In this document: piece after piece, positions 50,515 to 57,803 of the stretch | How the letters are laid out: each line of letters starts with the position of its first letter | Numbering within the stretch: the stretch's first letter is position 1 | Assembly: GCA_027023425.1 (NCBI GenBank) | Contig: JALVVL010000009.1 | Location: 1 to 57,803, forward strand | DNA from: Anaerolineales bacterium | GTDB taxonomy: Bacteria > Chloroflexota > Anaerolineae > Anaerolineales > DRMV01 | Length of the DNA stretch: 57,803 nucleotides | Direction of reading: 5' to 3' | The notes under the pieces: model-generated | The model's input: the letters and a program-made list of their open reading frames with translations, nothing else | Databases searched by the model: none | Told to the model about the DNA's origin: nothing | Made by a program: the position numbers and the translations under genes

Positions 50515-52158
50515 GTGAAAACAAATTACATCTTCGTAACCGGTGGAGTGCTCAGTTCCGTCGGCAAAGGGGTTACCGCGGCCGCGCTGGGACGCGTCCT
50601 GAAAGAGCGCGGCTTTTCCGTGACTGCCCAGAAACTTGACCCCTACATCAACGTAGACCCGGGCACCATGAACCCCTACCAGCACGGCGAGGTGTTTGTG
50701 CTGGACGACGGCACCGAAACCGACCTTGACCTCGGCCACTATGAGCGCTTCATGGACGTGCGCCTCAACCGCTATAGCAACCTCACCACTGGCAAAGTCT
50801 ATGCCGAAGTAATAGCAAAAGAGCGCCGCGGCGACTACTTGGGCGGCACAATCCAAGTCATCCCCCACATCACCAACGAAATCAAACGGCGCATAGCACT
50901 GGTTGCCCAGACCACCGGCGCCGAAATAGTAATTGTGGAAGTGGGCGGCACGGTCGGAGATATTGAATCACTGCCATTCCTTGAGGCAATGCGGCAAATG
51001 CGGCGCGATGTGGGGCGCGAAAACACCTTCTACATTCACGTTACTTGGCTTCCCTACATCAGCAGCACCGGCGAACTCAAAACTAAGCCCACTCAGCACT
51101 CCGTGCGCGAACTGCGCTCGCTCGGCATCCAGCCCGACATGATAATAGCCCGCTCCGATTATCCGGTGGCAAACGAACTGCTGGATAAAATAGCCCTTTT
51201 CTGCGATGTGGAGCGCGAAGCAGTGGTGCCGCTGGTTACCACCGACGTGCTATACGAAATACCGCTTTTGGTAGAGCAAGCGGGGATGGGCGAGTATGTG
51301 TTGCGCAGGTTAGGGCTTGAAGCACGCAAGCACCCCGATTGGAGCGAATGGCGCAAACTTGTAGCCGAGGCGCGCCGCCCCAACAAGCCCAAGGTCACCA
51401 TTGCGCTGGTGGGCAAATATGTGGAATTGCACGACGCCTACCTCAGCGTGCGCGAAGCACTGATTCACGCCGCCCTCGCACTGGGCTTAGAGGTGGAAAT
51501 CCTGTGGGTGCATTCGGCAGAACTGGAAAAAGGTAAAGGCTGGGAAGCAATCCAGAAGGCCGACGGTATTTTAGTGCCCGGTGGGTTTGGCGATCGCGGC
51601 ATTGAAGGCAAAATTATGGCGGCGCGCTACGCCCGCGAACACAAAACCCCCTACTTTGGGCTATGCCTTGGCATGCAACTTATGGTGGTGGAATTTGCCC
51701 GCTTTGTGCTCGGCGACGATGAAGCAAACTCAACCGAATTTGACCCCACAACACCGCATCCGGTGATAGACCTAATGCCCGACCAGCGCGGAATTTCGGA
51801 TATGGGCGGCACAATGCGGCTCGGCCTCTACCCCTGCCACCTACAACCCGGCACCAAAGCCGCAGCGGCCTACAACCAAGAAGTGGTGGAAGAACGCCAT
51901 CGGCACCGCTTTGAGTTCAACAATGCCTACCGTAAACGCCTCGCAGAAGCGGGGATGGTGTTTTCGGGGCTTTCGCCCGATGGCAGGCTGGTAGAAATTG
52001 CCGAAATTCGCGACCACCCCTTCATGTTAGGTACGCAATTTCACCCCGAATTTTTATCGCGCCCCAACCGACCGCACCCGTTGTTTGTGGCATTCTTGCG
52101 CGCCGCGGCCGAAAAGCGCGGCATCGCAATCCCTCCTCAAAGGGCACCGAGGGATTAA
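50515..52158 (+). CDS. pyrG: CTP synthase
   Basis: 547 residues starting with GTG (GGAG 6 bases upstream), giving [20 protein letters not shown], the conserved N-terminus. The synthetase domain has [13 protein letters not shown] (about 42), and the glutaminase domain has GLCLGMQL with nucleophile Cys (about 388) and the His-Pro-Glu of FHPEF (about 518). It makes CTP from UTP, ATP and glutamine. An [11 protein letters not shown] motif (about 142) is intact. The TAA stop (GATTAACGCCAAGG) is within a family C word. No pyrimidine genes are adjacent. Confidence 0.96.
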   Translation: MKTNYIFVTGGVLSSVGKGVTAAALGRVLKERGFSVTAQKLDPYINVDPGTMNPYQHGEVFVLDDGTETDLDLGHYERFMDVRLNRYSNLTTGKVYAEVIAKERRGDYLGGTIQVIPHITNEIKRRIALVAQTTGAEIVIVEVGGTVGDIESLPFLEAMRQMRRDVGRENTFYIHVTWLPYISSTGELKTKPTQHSVRELRSLGIQPDMIIARSDYPVANELLDKIALFCDVEREAVVPLVTTDVLYEIPLLVEQAGMGEYVLRRLGLEARKHPDWSEWRKLVAEARRPNKPKVTIALVGKYVELHDAYLSVREALIHAALALGLEVEILWVHSAELEKGKGWEAIQKADGILVPGGFGDRGIEGKIMAARYAREHKTPYFGLCLGMQLMVVEFARFVLGDDEANSTEFDPTTPHPVIDLMPDQRGISDMGGTMRLGLYPCHLQPGTKAAAAYNQEVVEERHRHRFEFNNAYRKRLAEAGMVFSGLSPDGRLVEIAEIRDHPFMLGTQFHPEFLSRPNRPHPLFVAFLRAAAEKRGIAIPPQRAPRD

Positions 52159-52665
52159 CGCCAAGGGTAACGCAGAGGCGCAGAGGAAACAGAGGCGCCA
52201 AGGTCGCCGAGGGCACAAAGGAAGCCAAGGGTAACGCAGAGACGCAGAGAAACGCAAAGGGCGCAAAGAAAAAACTACAGATTACACAGATTAGCACAGA
52301 TTTTTCTGTGTTTTCTACAAATTTCCGTGTTTTCTGTGTTTTCCCGCTCTACCTACGACGCAACAACCCAACGACTCAACGCCCCAATCCCTCATTGCCC
52401 CAATCCCTCCAGATTTCTGCGTTCTCTGTAAATTTCTGTGTTCTCTGTGGTTTTACCTCAATCGGTGTAAATCTGTGCCAATCGGTGGATGAGAACCACA
52501 GATTAACGCAGATTACGACCCTACGACTCAACGCCCCAACGACCCTACGCCCCAATACCTCATTGCCTCAATCCCCCAATCCCTAAATCCCTCTCTCTTT
52601 CTGTGTTCTCTGTAGTTTTTCTGTGCCTTCTGTGGTTTTTCTTCATTCGGTGTAAAGTAGTTTTT
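52153..52665. repeat. modular repeat block with families C, D and C-rich words
   Basis: The order is TTAACGCCAAGGGTAACGCAGAGG, AACTACAGATTACACAGATT, CCGTGTTTTCTGTGTTTTCCCG, ACGACGCAACAACCCAACGACTC, CCCAATCCCTCA, CTGTGTTCTCTGTGG, AATCGGTGTAAATCTG, ACGACTCAACGCCCC, and CCTCAATCCCCCAATCCC. The part at about 52295-52430 is nearly identical to 56340-56480. No gene. Confidence 0.88.
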
Positions 52666-52679
52666 ATTCCCTATCCCCC

Positions 52680-53366
52680 TCACTGCCCCTCGGGGTTAAA
52701 GCGATACCCCAAAGTGCGCAATGTTTGGATGAAACGCGGATTGCGGGGGTCAGGCTCTATGGCGCGGCGCAGCCAAGTAATGTGGACTTGTAGGCTACGC
52801 ACATCTTCCGTATAGTCGGTATCCCAAACAGCACTGAAAATCCGCTCGCGGCTCAAAATCTCGCCGGGGTGCTCCATAAAGAACCTAAGCAAACGGGTAA
52901 GGCGCGGCGTTAGCCGGCTTTCCTTGCGCAAACACCTCACAATGCGGTTGCGCTCATCAAGCCACACCTTGCCAACCTGAAACCACGGCCCTCGGCGCAA
53001 AGGTGCAAGGCGGCGCACGTGGTTTATCAACTTGCGCTTGGTGAAGGGCAAAGCCAGAACATCGTCCACCTGCGCTTTGGAGTTCGGAGCCTCCCCCTTG
53101 CCAAGAATCAGCAAAATCGGCACCTGAGGCGCAACTCGCCTCAAAGAGCGCGCCACCCTACAGCCACTCGTCCCAAACGAAGCAGCAAAAATAACGGCCA
53201 AAGCGGCAGAATGCTCCTTTAGCCACTCGGCTGCTTGCTTGCCCGAAGCGACCTTTTCCACCCGATAACCGGCCACCTGTAAATCGGGCACAAAGTCCGG
53301 CACGGCAACCCTGCGCCCCTCAATCCAAAGCACCGCTCTAACCGGCTCTGTAGGCTGTTCCGTCAT
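52680..53366 (-). CDS. OmpR-type regulator with degenerate receiver domain
   Basis: 228 residues from the ATG at 53366. The C-terminal winged helix (about 128-225: LTPRLTRLLRFFMEHPGEILSRERIF, RSLQVHITWLRRAIEPDP, RTLGYRFNPEG) is a typical OmpR/PhoB DNA-binding domain. The N-terminal receiver (about 10-120) keeps the fold but lacks the acidic pair (reads LWIEGRRV), the phospho-Asp (reads VIFAASFG) and the conserved Lys (reads LALPF instead of KPF). It is probably phosphorylation-independent or controlled by ligand or protein contact. No histidine kinase is adjacent. It lies 88 bases after secF on the same strand. Confidence 0.9.
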   Translation of the reverse strand: MTEQPTEPVRAVLWIEGRRVAVPDFVPDLQVAGYRVEKVASGKQAAEWLKEHSAALAVIFAASFGTSGCRVARSLRRVAPQVPILLILGKGEAPNSKAQVDDVLALPFTKRKLINHVRRLAPLRRGPWFQVGKVWLDERNRIVRCLRKESRLTPRLTRLLRFFMEHPGEILSRERIFSAVWDTDYTEDVRSLQVHITWLRRAIEPDPRNPRFIQTLRTLGYRFNPEGQ

Positions 53367-53453
53367 CTTCCCCACCCTCCGCTTATCAACTACTTCCCCC
53401 TGCCTTAGAAAACCAGCAAAGCAGGGGGAAGCAAAGCACAAAACACGGGAATT

Positions 53454-54383
53454 TTAAGCCTCTGCATTGGCATTATCACATTTTAGCCGCCCTTTGAGCC
53501 AGCAGCGCCACTCTTTATTTTCCCAAACCACCAAAATCGGGGCGGCGTTGAAGATAGAAGAGTAAGTGCCGCTGAAAATACCCACCAACAGGATAATCAC
53601 AAAATGGCGGGTGGTAACGCCGCCAAAGAGCGCCAAGGTCAGCAAAGTGAGCATAACCGTCAACTGGGTGTTGATTGAACGGTCTAAGGTTTGCACAATG
53701 GAATGGTTTACGAGCGTTTCGTAAGGCAAACGGCGGTAGCGGAGGCTGTTCTCGCGAATCCGGTCAAACACCACAATGGAATCGTGCACCGAAAAGCCGA
53801 TAATGGTCAGCATTGCCGTTAGGAACATGGCATCCGCTTCCCAATGTAGGAAATGCCCCAAAATTGCCTCTACGCCCAGCGTGACTAAAACATCGTGAAG
53901 CATGGCTATGATGGCCGCCGTGCCGTAGCGGAAGGCATGGGGGACGCCGCGGAAAGCGTAGGTGATGTAAAGCAAAATCGCAATAGCCGCCAAGCCAACG
54001 GCTCCGGCCGCCCTGCGCGCCACTTCTTTGCCAACCGACGGCCCAACGGTGGAAAATTGCCGCACAATCACTTTGGTGTGGAAACGCTCTTCCATAGTTT
54101 TCACCAACTTGTTCATCGTTGCTTCGTCTATGGGCTTAGAGCGGATGATCAAAGTATTGTTTGTGGAACTCTGAACCGTCGGGTCGCCAATGCCAAATTC
54201 ATGGTAGATGGCGATCACCTCTGCGGGCGCGGGCGCTTTGCCCTGAAACTGCACTTCCAACATGCTGCCGCCGGTAAAATCTATCGCCAGCGGAAGCCCC
54301 CACAAAGCCAGTGCTATCAAGCCGGGGATAATCACGCTCAAAGAAATTGCAAAGTAAAGGTAACGCTTACCTACAATATCCAT
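53454..54383 (-). CDS. secF: protein translocase subunit SecF
   Basis: 309 residues with six membrane helices. The first periplasmic domain begins DFTGGSMLEVQFQG (about 35), and the second block shows GFSVHDSIVVFDRIREN (about 208) and LDRSINTQLTVMLTLLTLALFGG (about 238), all SecF signatures. With SecD it uses the proton gradient to help protein export through SecYEG. GGAGG precedes the ATG; secD ends 20 bases upstream. Confidence 0.95.
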   Translation of the reverse strand: MDIVGKRYLYFAISLSVIIPGLIALALWGLPLAIDFTGGSMLEVQFQGKAPAPAEVIAIYHEFGIGDPTVQSSTNNTLIIRSKPIDEATMNKLVKTMEERFHTKVIVRQFSTVGPSVGKEVARRAAGAVGLAAIAILLYITYAFRGVPHAFRYGTAAIIAMLHDVLVTLGVEAILGHFLHWEADAMFLTAMLTIIGFSVHDSIVVFDRIRENSLRYRRLPYETLVNHSIVQTLDRSINTQLTVMLTLLTLALFGGVTTRHFVIILLVGIFSGTYSSIFNAAPILVVWENKEWRCWLKGRLKCDNANAEA

Positions 54384-54403
54384 TGTTTAGCCTCCACGCC
54401 GGC

Positions 54404-55846
54404 TTAGATGCCGAACCATTTGTGATGTTCCGAGAAGTCAACCGCATCCAAAAGGGTGTGCAAGAAGATGCGGGTAACCGTCACGGCGGTGAACAGGCTG
54501 ACCAGCACGCCCAATGCCAGCGTAAGGGCAAAGCCTTTCACAAGGCTTGCACCGTAAGCATTGCCAAACCAAAAGAGGATGGCAGTGGTTATCAAAGTGG
54601 AGATATTGGCGTCGCGAATGGAAGGCCAAGCCCGCTCCCAGCCCAAGTCAATTGCCTGCTGAAGTGGATGGCCTGCGCGCAATTCCTCCTTCATGCGCTC
54701 AAAAATCAGGATATTAGCATCCACCGCCATGCCCACGCTCAACACAAAACCGGCAATGCCGGGCAGGGTGAAAGTGACCGGTATCCACTTGAAAATGGCA
54801 AACGAAAGCAAGGCGTATGTTATCAACGCCAAATCGGCCACAAAGCCGGGAAGCCGGTAGTACAACAGCATGAAGAGCAAAATCACAATCGTAGCGATTA
54901 TGCTCGCGTGGATGCTCTTCCGCAGGGAATCTTCACCCAAGGTAGGGCCAATGGTGCGGCTTTGCACCACTTTGAGCGGGACGGGGAGAGAGCCGTAGCG
55001 CATTTGAATTGCCAAATCATTGGCGCTTTGGAGGGTAAAGTTACCGGTAATTACCCCACTCCCGTCGGTAATGGGGCTGTTAACCCGCGGTGCAGAAATC
55101 AGTTTTCCATCCAAAACAATGCCCAAAATCTTACCCACGTTCTTGGAAGTATAATCGCCGAAAATCTTAGCCCCCTTGTCGGTCAAAGTGAAGGCAATTT
55201 CATAGCCGCCGCCGGTGGGGTTAGGCTCTACGCGCACGCTTTTGAGTTCTGCACCGGTCATCACCGTGTGCCATATTTTAGGCTTTGGCGTTGGCGAAGC
55301 GGCAGGGGTGGGGCTTGCCTTGGCCGTGGGGGTTTTCTGCGGCGTGGCAGAAGCCTCAGGGGTAGGAGTGGCTTCTTCGCCCTTCTGATTTGATTGCTTG
55401 CTTCTGAAATCGGTCTGAATCGGGGTCCCCGGCGGCAGGTAAGTATCGCCCAAATCCACAAACTCAAGCACACCGGTTTTGCGAATCACCGCAAGGGCAT
55501 GTTCCGGGTCACGCTCGCCCGGCAATTCCACCACAATGCGGCAGTTATCGGCCAACTGCACCACTGCCTCGGACACACCCAAGCCGTTGACGCGTTTTTC
55601 CACAATTGCCCGCGCCGTCTTCATCGCCTCGGGAGGCACCTGATCACACGGTATCTCGGACTGGAGCAGTGCCTGCACGCCGCCCTGCAAATCCAGTCCC
55701 AAGCGCGTCTGCACCGGATGCGAAAACAACGGCTTAGTGCCAAACGGGTTTGGTATCGTAACCGCTTTGGTGCTCGGAAGGTCAATGTAAATGGCTATGG
55801 CTATCAGCAACAAAACTGGTATCAAATAACGCTTGGGATTATGCAT
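54404..55846 (-). CDS. secD: protein translocase subunit SecD
   Basis: 480 residues from the ATG at 55846. The first helix (about 8-22) is followed by RLGLDLQGGVQALLQ (about 48), the periplasmic P1 domain, and five further helices from about 310 with VGMAVDANILIFERMKEEL (about 392). Between about 150 and 190 the P1 domain carries a Thr/Pro/Ala/Ser-rich insertion (EEATPTPEAS...PTPKPK) resembling the linkers of exported proteins in this window; ordinary SecD lacks it. It is co-transcribed with secF, with a TATAAT upstream. Confidence 0.94.
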   Translation of the reverse strand: MHNPKRYLIPVLLLIAIAIYIDLPSTKAVTIPNPFGTKPLFSHPVQTRLGLDLQGGVQALLQSEIPCDQVPPEAMKTARAIVEKRVNGLGVSEAVVQLADNCRIVVELPGERDPEHALAVIRKTGVLEFVDLGDTYLPPGTPIQTDFRSKQSNQKGEEATPTPEASATPQKTPTAKASPTPAASPTPKPKIWHTVMTGAELKSVRVEPNPTGGGYEIAFTLTDKGAKIFGDYTSKNVGKILGIVLDGKLISAPRVNSPITDGSGVITGNFTLQSANDLAIQMRYGSLPVPLKVVQSRTIGPTLGEDSLRKSIHASIIATIVILLFMLLYYRLPGFVADLALITYALLSFAIFKWIPVTFTLPGIAGFVLSVGMAVDANILIFERMKEELRAGHPLQQAIDLGWERAWPSIRDANISTLITTAILFWFGNAYGASLVKGFALTLALGVLVSLFTAVTVTRIFLHTLLDAVDFSEHHKWFGI

Positions 55847-55905
55847 AGAGGGAGCCTCCCAACGTGAAAAATTCGGTCGCCTTTGCCACAAACGCGACAG
55901 GCAAA

Positions 55906-55911
55906 ATTATA
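55906..55911 (-). promoter_or_regulatory. -10 box of secDF
   Basis: TATAAT on the minus strand, 59 bases before the secD ATG. No strong -35 box at the usual distance. Confidence 0.45.
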
Positions 55912-55967
55912 CCACCGTGTTTAGGCACTCAAATTGTGAATTATAATGGGGAAGCACATTTTGTAAT

Positions 55968-56043
55968 GCAAAGGACGCCAAGGGTAACGCAGAGACGCAG
56001 AGAGACGCGGAGAAACGCAAAGGACACAAAGAAAAAAACACAG
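55968..56043. repeat. short family C block
   Basis: AAAGGACGCCAAGGGTAACGC, AGAGACGCAGAG and AACGCAAAGGACACAAAG words lie just before the family A element. Confidence 0.75.
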
Positions 56044-56198
56044 TAGGAGTTACGCAGTTCTCCTCCTTTATGTCGCCGCGAGGCGGTCGTAGACCGCCGA
56101 AGCGGTCTCCCCCATCATCTGGGGGATGGCTTCGCCGCCTACGGCGGCTCGCCATGACATGAAAACGCGCGCTTCTACGGCAACTGCGTAAGTCCTAC
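56044..56198. mobile_element. MITE-like element, family A, complete copy
   Basis: It begins TAGGAGTTACGCAGTT and ends AACTGCGTAAGTCCTA, nearly perfect inverted ends. The interior arms GTCGCCGCGAGGCGGTCG and GGCGGCTCGCCATGACA plus a CCCCCATCATCTGGGGGATGG stem match 50231-50386 in inverse orientation. Confidence 0.82.
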
Positions 56199-56575
56199 AC
56201 AGATTACACAGAGGAGAAGATTGGCGATTTAGGATTTGCAGAAGGATGCCAAGGTCGCCAAGGGCTCAAAGGCCGCCAAGAAAGTAACGCAGAGACGCAG
56301 AGAAACGCCAAGGACGCAAAGAAAAAAACATAGATTACACAGATTAGCACAGATTTTTTCTGTGTTTTCTACAAATTTCCGTGTTTTCTGTGTTTTCCCG
56401 CTCTACCTACGACGCAACAACCCAACGACTCAACGACTCAACGCCCCAATCCCTCATTGCCTCAATCCCTCCAGATTTCTGTGTCCTCTGTAGTTTTCTT
56501 ACTCAATCGGTGTAAATCTGTGTCAATCGGTGGATAAACTGCAAATTTCTGTGTTTTCTGTGGTTTTCTTCTTAC
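56199..56575. repeat. modular repeat block (families C and D)
   Basis: GCCAAGGTCGCCAAGGG, AAAGTAACGCAGAGACGC, CATAGATTACACAGATTAGC, CTGTGTTTTCTACAAATTTCC, ACGACGCAACAACCCAACGA and CCTCAATCCCTCC words occur. About 56335-56480 is nearly identical to 52290-52430, implying recent copying of a composite unit. No gene in 55847-56606. Confidence 0.88.
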
Positions 56576-56606
56576 AAGCGTGCTCAAACCACAAAACAGG
56601 AGGCAA

Positions 56607-57074
56607 ATGATGCAACATCAACCCCGCGGCAAATATTTTGAGGAGTTTTCCGTCGGTCAGCAAATTGTAACCGCAGGTCGTACAATCACTGAGGCTGATA
56701 TAGTGGCTTTTGCCGGAATTTCGGGAGATTTCAACCAACTGCACACCGATGCCGAGTTTGCCAAAACCACTCCTTTTGGCAAGCGAATTGCACATGGCCT
56801 GCTGATAACCAGCATCGCCAGCGGCTTGGCCGCCCAAACCGGCATTTTGGAAGGGACAACTATTGCCTTCCGCGAGATTAAGGAATGGAAATTCGCCAAA
56901 CCTGTGTTCATCGGCGATACAATTCACGTTGTGCTGGAAGTGATAAACACCAAACCGATGCGCCGCCTTGGCGGCGGAGCGGTTGACATCAAAGTTGACG
57001 TCCGCAATCAAAACGATGAAAGCGTTATCCGCGGCATTTGGACAGTGCTGATGGCAAGCAAGCCCGAAGAGTAA
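56607..57074 (+). CDS. MaoC-like (R)-hydratase / dehydratase
   Basis: About 155 residues; two adjacent ATG codons (56607, 56610) follow CAGGAGG, the second with better spacing. The single hot-dog domain has FAGISGDFNQLHTDAEFA (about 42-58), carrying the catalytic Asp and His of the hydratase-2 motif, though Gln-Leu replaces the usual Pro-(L/I/V) after Asn. KRIAHGLLITSIASGL (about 65) is also typical. It probably hydrates enoyl-CoA or acts in a related acyl-CoA step. The stop TAA begins the TAAGAxnCTATCCG left end of a family B element. Confidence 0.88.
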   Translation: MMQHQPRGKYFEEFSVGQQIVTAGRTITEADIVAFAGISGDFNQLHTDAEFAKTTPFGKRIAHGLLITSIASGLAAQTGILEGTTIAFREIKEWKFAKPVFIGDTIHVVLEVINTKPMRRLGGGAVDIKVDVRNQNDESVIRGIWTVLMASKPEE

Positions 57075-57222
57075 GAATCTATCCGAAAATCTCGTAGCGG
57101 TGTCATTGCAAGCCCTGTAGGGGCGAAGCAATCCCCCCCTTCTACTGGTCGGGAGACTGCTTTGGCGGCTCCGCCGCCTCGCAGTGACACGCCCGCAAAG
57201 AATTTTCGGATGGGCTCTAAAC
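57070..57222. mobile_element. MITE-like element, family B, complete copy
   Basis: TAAGAATCTATCCGAAAATC at the left end and AAGAATTTTCGGATGGGCTCTAA at the right end are inverted repeats. Inner arms GTGTCATTGCAAGCC and GCCTCGCAGTGACAC pair, and GAAGCAATCC pairs with a GGGAGACTGCTTTGG arm. Confidence 0.78.
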
Positions 57223-57244
57223 CATTAGCAGTTTGGAGTAGAAG

Positions 57245-57803
57245 TTGGACGCCCAAAGTAAGCAACCGAAAGAGCCAAACGGCGAACCCGAAAACGCTTT
57301 ACCGGAGGATGCGCTGCCGCGCGCGGAATGGATAGACGGCGAGCAGGTGTATGAGCCGGTAGAGCGCGCCGAAAGCGCAAGCACAGGGGAAGAAGCGCCC
57401 GATGACGAAGCCATTTCTGGGGAAAAGACGGCTTTGGAAAACGCAGACCAGCAAAGCGAGGCAGAAACGCAATCATCCCCAGAAGCCTCCACCTCGCCGC
57501 AGGCACTTTCCCAAAAAGAAACTGCCGAGGGGGAAAATGAAGCCGCGCCAGCCGCCGCCCGATCCACTAAACCGCCCACGCAAGAATTAACAGAAGGCTC
57601 AAAAACGACAGATCCCCAAGAGCAAAGAGAAACGCCCCCGGCGGAAAAAAGGGTATCACAGGACACAGCGGAGCAAACTCCTGCGCCTCAACCAACCAAT
57701 TCCCCAAAAACCAGCGCGACCCCACCGCCGCCAAAAGCACCGCCGCCTGACTTACCGCCAGAGACGATGATAATTCCACCGCCGCCCGAACAACCACCCC
57801 AAC
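57245..57803 (+). CDS. acidic, proline-rich protein (3' end beyond window)
   Basis: TTG at 57245 has GGAG with a 6-base gap, and 186 codons run open to the window end without a stop. The product starts (M)DAQSKQPKEPNGEPENALP and is dominated by Glu, Pro, Ala, Ser and Gln, turning to PPPPKAPPPDLPPE and PPPPEQPP near the end. It looks like a disordered N-terminal region, perhaps ahead of a membrane helix or a domain outside the window. No family can be named. Opposite-strand ORFs here are shadows of its biased composition. Confidence 0.6.
   Translation, partial: MDAQSKQPKEPNGEPENALPEDALPRAEWIDGEQVYEPVERAESASTGEEAPDDEAISGEKTALENADQQSEAETQSSPEASTSPQALSQKETAEGENEAAPAAARSTKPPTQELTEGSKTTDPQEQRETPPAEKRVSQDTAEQTPAPQPTNSPKTSATPPPPKAPPPDLPPETMIIPPPPEQPPQ

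Noticed and set aside
54347-55393. 348-codon plus-strand frame opposite secD
   Set aside because: secD is unmistakable on the minus strand; the other frame is compositional.

Overview
The window looks like a chromosomal segment of a Chloroflexota bacterium, most likely Anaerolineae-like. The evidence is a very long TPR protein carrying repeated PEWLK/PDWLK motifs, a split complex I cluster (nuoB, fused nuoCD, nuoI), an AOR-type W/Mo enzyme together with several MoaD proteins, Thr/Pro/Ala-rich linkers in exported proteins, and housekeeping genes scattered as single genes or short operons. This placement is inferred from gene content only. Strong Shine-Dalgarno sites, sigma70-like promoters and frequent TTG/GTG starts are visible.

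Layout. 1-1325: a chromosomal integron platform, with an IntI-type integrase, a candidate attI core site, and the first codons of a divergent DUF4160 cassette gene leaving the left edge. 1.3-9 kb: a membrane-anchored protein, thioredoxin reductase, and a minus-strand operon of a giant repeat-bearing TPR protein, a double-HTH protein and a small TPR protein. 9.6-13.8 kb: a secreted multidomain nuclease and a membrane protein. 14.2-18.3 kb: tRNA-Gly, a small membrane protein, an FAH-family hydrolase, RicT-like PSP1 protein, Mrp ATPase and a CxxC protein. 18.3-21.4 kb: nuoI, nuoCD and nuoB. 21.7-23.6 kb: iscX, rsmG, infA and rpsU, the last with a structured leader. 23.6-31.4 kb: L,D-transpeptidase, gyrA, a GH13 amylase and moaC-moaD-moaD'-moaDE. 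31.8-36.4 kb: threonine synthase, fabF, a zinc-ribbon membrane protein, prmC and rsmD. 36.8-40.3 kb: an MFS transporter, tlyA, ychF, tRNA-Leu and tRNA-Arg. 40.4-44 kb: an Aer-like PAS protein coupled to a cytosolic PhnD-like protein, then an AOR-family enzyme. 45-50.2 kb: a secreted M23 peptidase, formiminotransferase-cyclodeaminase, an M20 dipeptidase and DUF1385. 50.5-55.9 kb: pyrG, a degenerate response regulator, secF and secD. 56.6 kb to the end: a MaoC-like hydratase and an unfinished proline-rich acidic protein.

The most striking structural trait is the intergenic DNA. Nearly every large spacer holds modular dispersed repeats: CACAGATT / CGCAGAG / CTGTGTTTTCTGTG words, tandem GTCGTTAG words, C-rich ATCCCTCA words, and two families of terminal-inverted-repeat elements. 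About nine genes have their stop codon inside or at the very edge of such a repeat. The MoaC/D/E proteins and the AOR enzyme plausibly belong to one molybdopterin economy. RsmG, RsmD, PrmC, TlyA, IF-1 and S21 make the window rich in translation and ribosome-modification genes.
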